From JBIQKZ01 sp044464765 (GTDB lineage Bacteria; Pseudomonadota; Gammaproteobacteria; Burkholderiales; Burkholderiaceae_B): 5,318 bases of DNA. The notes beneath the pieces were generated by a model that worked only from the letters and a program-made list of their open reading frames with translations, had not been told where the DNA came from and made no database searches. Location of the stretch: positions 1 through 5,318 of the forward strand of contig JBIQKZ010000037.1 in assembly GCA_044464765.1 (NCBI GenBank). Direction: 5' to 3'. A program made the translations under genes and the position numbers. Shown here one piece after another: positions 1-4,545 of the stretch. Every line of letters begins with the position of its first letter. The stretch's first letter is position 1.

Positions 1-399
1 TGTAATTAACCGAGTGTAATGAGTGCCCTGATCCCCCGAAAATGGGGAAGAGCCGGCAACGGTCGGCCAAGGCCACCGGCGTGCCAGGTGCAGGCCTTCA
101 AGGCTGACGACGCGGATTTCCCCATGCTCGAGACCTTGCAGCCTGGCCAGCTCGTGCGCCGTGCGCTGCTCGTCCTGAAGCACGGTAATGACGTGTTGGG
201 AAAATACTTCGCCGGCTTGTGTCAGCCGTAATCCGCCAGGCAAGCGATCGAATAGCAGAGCACCGGTGTCATTTTCCAGATTGAGTAATTGCCGATTGAC
301 GGCCGAGGGATCAACATGCAGCAACCGCGCAGCGGCCCGGATGGAACCCGCCCGCCGAATGGCGTCGAAATAGCGGATGGCCTTGGCGTGTACACGCAT
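1..399 (-). CDS. LysR-type transcriptional regulator, N-terminal part (cut by window edge, probable frameshift)
   Basis: Reading from an ATG at 399 down to base 1 gives 133 open codons. Residues 1-62 are a typical LysR winged helix-turn-helix: a FDAIRRAGSIRAAARLLHV stretch, then DPSAVNRQLLNLE, then LLFDRLPGGLRLTQAGE. A linker helix follows (about 64-90), then EIRVVSLEGLH, the usual entry to the effector-binding domain. After residue about 105 this frame stops looking like a LysR protein (RRWPWPT...), whereas another frame over about 62-9 reads LPALPHFRGIRALITLG, close to the family pattern, before a TAA at 8-6. I infer a frameshift near 60-90, so the gene may be a pseudogene or the sequence may contain an error. 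LysR proteins are about 300 residues long, so most of the gene lies outside. A weak CAGAG (410-406) precedes the start. It probably once regulated the divergent CoA-transferase operon at 3333. Confidence 0.8.
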   Translation of the reverse strand, partial: MRVHAKAIRYFDAIRRAGSIRAAARLLHVDPSAVNRQLLNLENDTGALLFDRLPGGLRLTQAGEVFSQHVITVLQDEQRTAHELARLQGLEHGEIRVVSLEGLHLARRWPWPTVAGSSPFSGDQGTHYTRLIT

Positions 400-411
400 G
401 CGAAGCTCTGT

Positions 412-459
412 TTTGGTGCGTCCAGCCGGAATCGAACCGGCACGATCTATGATCGAGAG
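412..459 (-). repeat. Direct repeat, left copy (3' half of tRNA-Leu)
   Basis: This 48-base stretch covers the CCA end, acceptor 3' strand, T arm, variable arm and part of the anticodon stem. It aligns without gaps to 3167-3214 (offset 2755) with 42 of 48 identical bases. The longest identical block is 19 bases (441-459). Mismatches are at 420, 421, 423, 424, 436 and 440. Together with the right copy it brackets the tRNA body and the sulfatase. Confidence 0.9.
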
Positions 460-499
460 ATTTTAAGTCTCTTGCGTCTACCAATTCCGCCATGGACGC
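414..499 (-). tRNA. tRNA-Leu (anticodon UAA)
   Basis: A complete cloverleaf can be folded on the minus strand, 86 bases including an encoded CCA. The acceptor arms GCGTCCA (499-493) and TGGACGC (424-418) pair fully, followed by discriminator A and CCA (417-414). The D-arm region contains GAATTGGTAGA. The anticodon arm is AGAGA-CTTAAAA-TCTCT, placing UAA at positions 34-36, so it reads UUA and UUG leucine codons. The long variable arm CGATC-ATA-GATCG is the class II hallmark. The T arm is GCCGG-TTCGATT-CCGGC. There is no terminator between its 3' end and the LysR start at 399, so the two may share a transcript. Its 3' half is partly duplicated at 3167-3214. Confidence 0.97.
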
Positions 500-511
500 G
501 AACCCGGTTGG

Positions 512-525
512 GGCATGATCATGCC
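512..525. promoter_or_regulatory. 14-bp perfect palindrome GGCATGATCATGCC
   Basis: All seven base pairs of this dyad are complementary around a central GATC. It lies 13 bases upstream of the tRNA 5' end and overlaps the proposed -10 element of the tRNA promoter. It could be a protein-binding site or a chance palindrome. No partner protein can be named from the sequence. Confidence 0.25.
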
Positions 526-543
526 TGGCAGCGGGGGTAGCAA
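515..543 (-). promoter_or_regulatory. Candidate sigma70-type promoter of tRNA-Leu
   Basis: On the minus strand, TTGCTA (543-538) and GATCAT (520-515) are separated by 17 bases, each matching 4 of 6 consensus positions. Transcription would start about 8-10 bases upstream of the mature tRNA 5' end at 499. Neither hexamer is strong, so this is only the best-placed candidate. Confidence 0.35.
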
Positions 544-721
544 TAATAGCCGCTATAAATCCAATAAAATCGATTGGCTAGTGCGAATGTTAGCCGGGCA
601 TTATTACATAGTTTATCGGCATGCTGCAAATGACTTTCGGGCGCGGGTCGGCACGATATCCGGAGCCATCGCCAACAGACATACGCTGGGCGCGACGCGC
701 CAAACGATAATCTTCAGCCTA
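544..721. other. AT-richer non-coding stretch between tRNA-Leu and sulfatase
   Basis: No convincing gene was found on either strand. The left part (541-620) is clearly more AT-rich than the coding regions, consistent with a recent origin or a regulatory role. It contains a weak stem GGCTA/TAGCC (576-580 and 591-595, 10-base loop) and an odd palindrome GGCGCG-A-CGCGCC (689-701). The latter sits about 20 bases upstream of the proposed -35 element of the sulfatase and could be an operator. No terminator-like hairpin with a T-run is visible. Confidence 0.5.
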
Positions 722-750
722 TTGTCACCGGTTACTTTCAGTGTTATTTT
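722..750 (+). promoter_or_regulatory. Candidate sigma70-type promoter of the sulfatase gene
   Basis: TTGTCA (722-727, 5 of 6 to consensus) and TATTTT (745-750, 4 of 6) are spaced exactly 17 bases apart in an AT-rich stretch. The predicted start near 757 gives a leader of about 60 bases before the ATG at 819. It is the best promoter-like pair in the gap, and the gene has no upstream neighbour on its strand. Confidence 0.5.
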
Positions 751-804
751 TATTCTGCTTGTCATGATTCAGCCGGTACGGCACTCCGGTCCTCTCACCA
801 CGAA

Positions 805-810
805 ACGGAG
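805..810 (+). promoter_or_regulatory. Ribosome binding site of the sulfatase gene
   Basis: ACGGAG lies 8 bases before the ATG at 819. It favours this start over the in-frame ATG at 843 (residue 9), which has no purine-rich tract before it. It also yields a better signal peptide, with basic residues ahead of the hydrophobic core. Confidence 0.65.
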
Positions 811-818
811 CAAAATTC

Positions 819-3164
819 ATGCCCATAAGACAACATCGGCCCATGTTCGCATTGGCTTTGGCGACGGCTGTACTACTGACTGCATGCTCGTCGGACACCG
901 ATTCGCCCAAGCCTACCGCCTCGGCCAAGCCCAATATCCTTTTCATCGTGCTCGACGACCTGGGCGTGGATCAACTGACCTCCTATGGCTATGGTGGCGC
1001 TGTACCTCCCCGAACCCCCACTCTGAATGCCATCGCCCAGGCTGGTGTTCAGTTCCGCAACGCATGGTCCATGCCCACCTGTACCCCCACGCGAGCCACT
1101 TTCTTCAGCGGGCGCTACCCGTCGCAAACCAATGTGCTGAACGCCGTGGTGTCTACCGATCTGGCGAACTCGTCGCCCAACCCCTTTGAAACAACCCTGC
1201 CCAAGCTGCTCAAAACCCAGGGCTACACCAACGCACTGATCGGCAAGATGCACCTGACCGGCACGGATATGAACGATGGTTTCAACCTGCCTTATGGCTA
1301 CGACACCATGTGGAAGCTGGGCTGGGATTATTTCGAAGGCTTTCTGGATGGCGCCCCTTACAACATTGACACCCGCGCGGGGCTGACGACCAAGGGCGCC
1401 GACGTCGACAGCGGCCCCTACAAGTGCGGCTTCATTCCGACGAAGCGGATTGATGCCGCCAACGGCGCCGACGCCGGCGCCTGCTATCTGGCCGAGGGCA
1501 GTTGTTCGCAGCTTGCGATCGGGGGCGATATCATTACTCCCGGCCGCAGTTGCATGGAGCGCGGCGGCATCCTGGATCCCGGCCAGTCCTGCCAGGCAAC
1601 CGTGCCCGCCTACATCGACTTCACGGCCCAGAACGGTTACTACACCGGCCGCTGGGTGAAAAGCACGGCCAACGGCAACGGGTATGTCATTCCACCTTCC
1701 GACCCGTCTTCACGCGGCTATCGAAGTATCCACGAAACCGAACGTGCCCTCGCATGGGCCGCCCAGCAGCCTGCCGACCGGCCCTGGATGCTGACCGTCG
1801 GCTACTCGGGAATCCACACGCCCCTGCAGTTGCCGCCCGTGTCGCTGATCGACGAAGCCACCCCGGGCCGCAACGATAACCTGGTGTGCTCGCCCCTGGC
1901 CGACTCGGAAGACACACCGGTGCTCACGCCGGTTACCGAACTTATCGATAATCATCTCATCACCAACCTAATGGTCGAGGCTCTGGACAGGAAGATCGGC
2001 GATCTGCTGGTGGGTTTGCAGCTGGCCACCTATAACGAGGATGGCACACTCGATTATCACCCCGAGAAAACCAATACCGTGGTGGTCGTCATGGGTGACA
2101 ACGGCACTTACGTGAACAGTGTCAAGTTCACCCAGCCGGGCAAGTTCGACCCGATGCGCGCGAAGGCCTCGCCGTACCAGACCGGCGTCTGGGTGCCGTT
2201 GCTGGTGGCCGGCCCGAACGTCGTCTCGCCGGATCGCGAGGTGTCGCACATGGTGGGGTCGGTCGACCTGTACCGGCTGTTTGCCGACATTGCGGGGGCC
2301 GACGTAGGGGAGGCTGCTCGGCCTGGCCGGCCGCTTGATGCACAGCCCATGCTGGCTTACCTGACCAATCCAGAACAGGCGGGCATCCGCAGCACCAATT
2401 TCACGGAGATGGGAACCAGCCTCCGGACGGCAGAGGCGATCGAACATGAATCTCCCTGCGTCATACCCGCCGCCAACAACGTTTGCACGACCCTCTTCCC
2501 GCAAAAGGGGGTATGTCTGGCCCAGGGGGGCATCTGGTATGGCGACAACCTGTCTGCTGAAACCAGCGGGATTCCTGCAGCGGGCTATAACAACTGCTGC
2601 CAGGCACAGGCTTACCGTCTGACCAGGGATGAAACAACCACCTTCCTGCCCGTCGCCACCAAGGCGGTCACCGACGGCAGCTACAAACTGGTGCGCGAGA
2701 TGCGCAACCAGTGCGAACCGGCCATGGGCACTGCCGAGCCGACGGCCTACCGCTATAGCGCGACCGCCTACAACATTCTTGATGCGCTCTATGAAATCGA
2801 CACCGCCACTCCTAACCCCAAGCTGGACAGGGAAGGCAGCGCATTAACCCCGCCCGCTCCGCCGCCGCTGCAAACCGACTCGCTGAATAGCGTGCAGCAG
2901 CAGGCCTATGCCTTTCTCAAGTCTGAAATGGACCGCCACGATGCCGTGGCTGCTTACAACCGGGACTATGACAGCGTCAATTGTCCGGGCGACGGCAACC
3001 GCGACGGTGTGGTGGATCAGAAGGATATGGACAATTGGCGGGAACTGAGCCGGTTGAATAGTGGCCAGTCGAGCTGGTACGACTTCAACCACGATGGCAA
3101 GACCGACCAAGCCGACCAGCAGATTATTCAGAGCAATCTGGGCAGGAGCTGCAACAACAGCTGA
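819..3164 (+). CDS. Lipoprotein sulfatase with dockerin-like C-terminal domain
   Basis: This 781-residue protein is a predicted exported formylglycine-dependent sulfatase that hydrolyses a sulfate ester of unknown substrate. Residues 1-23 form a lipoprotein signal with lipobox LTAC (lipidated Cys23, then Ser-Ser), so it is probably anchored to the outer membrane. Alkaline-phosphatase-fold landmarks appear in order: NILFIVLDD with metal ligands D46/D47; the CTPTR motif at 88-92 (C88 would become formylglycine, R92); GKMH (K143, H145); GIHTP (H333); GDNG (D427/N428); K449; and LYEID (657-661), the usual C-terminal LYDL motif. Two cysteine-rich inserts lie at about 203-258 and 547-594. Residues 722-778 hold two DxNxDG calcium loops (725-736, 755-766) resembling a dockerin. 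It is longer than the usual 450-600 residues. No sulfatase-maturating enzyme is in the window. It stands alone between tRNA-Leu and a tRNA fragment. The sulfatase call is firm; the substrate is unknown. Confidence 0.93.
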   Translation: MPIRQHRPMFALALATAVLLTACSSDTDSPKPTASAKPNILFIVLDDLGVDQLTSYGYGGAVPPRTPTLNAIAQAGVQFRNAWSMPTCTPTRATFFSGRYPSQTNVLNAVVSTDLANSSPNPFETTLPKLLKTQGYTNALIGKMHLTGTDMNDGFNLPYGYDTMWKLGWDYFEGFLDGAPYNIDTRAGLTTKGADVDSGPYKCGFIPTKRIDAANGADAGACYLAEGSCSQLAIGGDIITPGRSCMERGGILDPGQSCQATVPAYIDFTAQNGYYTGRWVKSTANGNGYVIPPSDPSSRGYRSIHETERALAWAAQQPADRPWMLTVGYSGIHTPLQLPPVSLIDEATPGRNDNLVCSPLADSEDTPVLTPVTELIDNHLITNLMVEALDRKIGDLLVGLQLATYNEDGTLDYHPEKTNTVVVVMGDNGTYVNSVKFTQPGKFDPMRAKASPYQTGVWVPLLVAGPNVVSPDREVSHMVGSVDLYRLFADIAGADVGEAARPGRPLDAQPMLAYLTNPEQAGIRSTNFTEMGTSLRTAEAIEHESPCVIPAANNVCTTLFPQKGVCLAQGGIWYGDNLSAETSGIPAAGYNNCCQAQAYRLTRDETTTFLPVATKAVTDGSYKLVREMRNQCEPAMGTAEPTAYRYSATAYNILDALYEIDTATPNPKLDREGSALTPPAPPPLQTDSLNSVQQQAYAFLKSEMDRHDAVAAYNRDYDSVNCPGDGNRDGVVDQKDMDNWRELSRLNSGQSSWYDFNHDGKTDQADQQIIQSNLGRSCNNS

Positions 3165-3166
3165 AA

Positions 3167-3214
3167 TTTGGTGCCGCTTGCCGGAATCGAGCCGACACGA
3201 TCTATGATCGAGAG
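3167..3214 (-). repeat. Direct repeat, right copy: degenerate 3' half of tRNA-Leu
   Basis: Starting 2 bases after the sulfatase stop codon, this stretch matches the 3' half of the tRNA-Leu at 412-459 with 42 of 48 identities and no gaps. On the minus strand it keeps the variable arm CGATC-ATA-GATCG, a T arm with one G-U change (GTCGG-CTCGATT-CCGGC), discriminator A and CCA. The acceptor strand has become AAGCGGC, and no 5' half of a tRNA follows beyond 3215. It is therefore a tRNA fragment, not a gene, and looks like an attachment-site or duplication scar. Confidence 0.85.
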
Positions 3215-3224
3215 GGGTGCGAAC

Positions 3225-3326
3225 AAGCCTGATCGCCCCCGCCAAGGCTCGACGCGCAAGCATCGGTGCGTCAAGGACCCATAGAGCTGAAGTGTGTACC
3301 ATGGAACATTTCACACGATCAGGCTT
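3225..3326. repeat. 11-bp perfect inverted repeat upstream of the CoA-transferase
   Basis: AAGCCTGATCG (3225-3235) and CGATCAGGCTT (3316-3326) are perfect inverted copies separated by 80 bases, ending 6 bases before the ATG at 3333. They may be paired operator sites, for example for a LysR-type protein. Pairing over 80 bases in RNA is possible but less likely. No T-run follows, so it is not a terminator. Confidence 0.5.
3295..3308. promoter_or_regulatory. Candidate LysR-type operator, dyad TGTaCCATGGaACA
   Basis: Twelve of 14 positions are symmetric around the centre at 3301/3302. The pattern contains the T-N11-A type of spacing known for LysR binding sites and lies 24 bases before the CoA-transferase ATG. 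A further short dyad, GTGTG (3292-3296) and CACAC (3312-3316), surrounds it. The presence of a LysR gene and this operon in one window makes an operator plausible, but this is not shown. Confidence 0.35.
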
Positions 3327-3332
3327 TCCGAC

Positions 3333-4526
3333 ATGACGCGACCTTTGGACGGCATCACGGTGGTCTCTCTTGAGCAGGCTATTGCCGCGCCTTTTTGCAC
3401 CAGGCAACTGGCAGAGCTTGGCGCGCGCGTGATCAAGATCGAACGCCCCGGCGTTGGGGATTTTGCGCGCGCCTACGACGAGAGGGTGCAGGGCCTGGCG
3501 TCTCATTTTGTGTGGACGAATCGCTCCAAGGAAAGTCTGACACTGGACGTGAAGCATGCCGAAGCTGAGCGAATATTAGCCAAGCTGTTGGAAAAGGCGG
3601 ATGTGCTGGTGCAGAATCTGGCGCCGGGTGCCGCGCAGCGGCTGGGCCTGTCGTTTGCCAGCGTGCATGAAAAGCACCCGCGACTGATCGTGTGCGATAT
3701 TTCGGGTTATGGAGACGACCCGGATAAGCCCGGGCCCTATAGGAATAAAAAAGCCTACGACTTGCTGGTGCAGAGCGAAGCGGGTGTCTTATCGGTGACG
3801 GGCACCCCAGAGACGCCGAGCAAGGTAGGCGTGTCAATTGCCGACATTTCGGCCGGCATGTACGCCTATTCCGGTATTCTGGCAGCTTTGCTGCAGCGTG
3901 CGCAGACGGGCAAGGGCAGTCGCATCGATGTGTCGATGTTCGAAAGTACGGTGGAGTGGACCAGCTTTCCCTTGTATTACGCTTTTGACGACGCGCCTCC
4001 CCCGCAGCGCATCGGTGCCTCGCATGCCACTATCTTCCCTTATGGGCCGTTTCCGACAGGCGGTGGGGGCAGTGTCATGCTGGGGGTGCAGAACGAGCGC
4101 GAATGGGCTGTGTTTTGCCACAATGTCCTGGGCCATAAGGAGCTGGCTCTGGATGAACGCTTCGACTCGAACTCAAAGCGGCTGGCCAACCGGGAAGCCT
4201 TGCAAGCCATGATTGTTGGATGCTTCGCACACTTGACACAAGAGCAGGTGACAGGGCGTCTGGATGCCGCCGGCATTGCCAATGCCCGCGTCAACACCAT
4301 GCGCGATGTGTGGGAGCATCCGCAGCTCAAGGTGCGTGATCGATGGACGTATGTTGAGACTTCGGCTGGGCGTATCCCGGCATTGTTGCCGCCGGGATCG
4401 TCCTCGGAGTTTTCGCCTTGTTTGGGTGCTGTTCCGTCACTGGGGCAGCATACGGATGCCATCCTGAAGGAACTGGGATGGACACAAGCACAGATCAATG
4501 CACTGCGTGCGCAGCAGGCAATCTAA
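3333..4526 (+). CDS. CaiB/BaiF family III CoA-transferase
   Basis: A 397-residue protein, the normal length for family III CoA-transferases, which move CoA between carboxylic acids through aspartyl-CoA thioester intermediates. The start resembles family members (MTRPLDGITVVSLEQAIAAP), followed by the CoA-binding AELGARVIKIERPGVGDFAR and NRSKESLTLDVK. The nucleophilic aspartate is most likely D143 in AYDLLVQSEAGVLSVTG, and GKGSRIDVSMFES (193-205) is also typical. I prefer the ATG at 3333 over an in-frame GTG at 3294, because the added 13 residues are unlike the family and would overlap a putative operator. No strong ribosome-binding site is visible. It forms an operon with the lyase 19 bases downstream. 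The pairing suggests a dicarboxylate or hydroxy-dicarboxylate substrate (malate, citramalate, itaconate or glutarate type), with succinyl-CoA a possible donor. The family is certain; the substrate is inferred. Confidence 0.95.
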   Translation: MTRPLDGITVVSLEQAIAAPFCTRQLAELGARVIKIERPGVGDFARAYDERVQGLASHFVWTNRSKESLTLDVKHAEAERILAKLLEKADVLVQNLAPGAAQRLGLSFASVHEKHPRLIVCDISGYGDDPDKPGPYRNKKAYDLLVQSEAGVLSVTGTPETPSKVGVSIADISAGMYAYSGILAALLQRAQTGKGSRIDVSMFESTVEWTSFPLYYAFDDAPPPQRIGASHATIFPYGPFPTGGGGSVMLGVQNEREWAVFCHNVLGHKELALDERFDSNSKRLANREALQAMIVGCFAHLTQEQVTGRLDAAGIANARVNTMRDVWEHPQLKVRDRWTYVETSAGRIPALLPPGSSSEFSPCLGAVPSLGQHTDAILKELGWTQAQINALRAQQAI

Positions 4527-4534
4527 CGTACAAA

Positions 4535-4540
4535 AAAGAG
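4535..4540 (+). promoter_or_regulatory. Ribosome binding site of the CitE-like gene
   Basis: AAAGAG lies 5 bases before the ATG at 4546, inside the 19-base gap after the CoA-transferase stop. It supports this start over the ATG at 4558 and points to translation from a shared mRNA. Confidence 0.6.
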
Positions 4541-4545
4541 TAGCT

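Noticed and set aside
311..493. Minus-strand open frame starting MAELVDARDLKSL
   Set aside because: It is the tRNA-Leu gene read as protein, a well-known spurious translation of leucine tRNA sequence.
515..1189. 224-codon open frame on the plus strand
   Set aside because: It overlaps the sulfatase signal and catalytic region in another frame, and its upstream part has no protein-like character.
1502..1917. Open frames in other phases within the sulfatase
   Set aside because: They are arginine- and proline-rich shadow translations of the GC-rich coding sequence without domain features.
3203..3208. TATGAT as -10 element for the CoA-transferase operon
   Set aside because: It lies inside the tRNA-derived repeat and also occurs in the real tRNA gene. 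The nearest -35-like TTGCCG (3179-3184) is spaced 18 bases away and matches poorly.
412..3214. Classic integrase-driven genomic island in tRNA-Leu
   Set aside because: No integrase is present between the repeats, and the orphan fragment is on the 5' side of the tRNA, opposite to the normal polarity. Only a modified model is kept as a finding.
3165..3215. Rho-independent terminator after the sulfatase
   Set aside because: The hairpins seen there are the tRNA variable arm and T arm, and no T-run follows them.
3167..3260. Second functional tRNA-Leu gene
   Set aside because: Only the 3' half is present, the acceptor strand is altered to AAGCGGC with no partner, and no anticodon or D arm follows.
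3294..3332. GTG at 3294 as start of the CoA-transferase
   Set aside because: The 13 extra residues are not family-like, no ribosome-binding site precedes the GTG, and the stretch overlaps the dyad. ATG at 3333 gives a standard N-terminus and length.
2844..3557. 237-codon open frame on the minus strand
   Set aside because: It lies antisense to the sulfatase end, the tRNA fragment and the CoA-transferase start, and contains a translated tRNA fragment (DHRSCRLDSG). It shows no family features.
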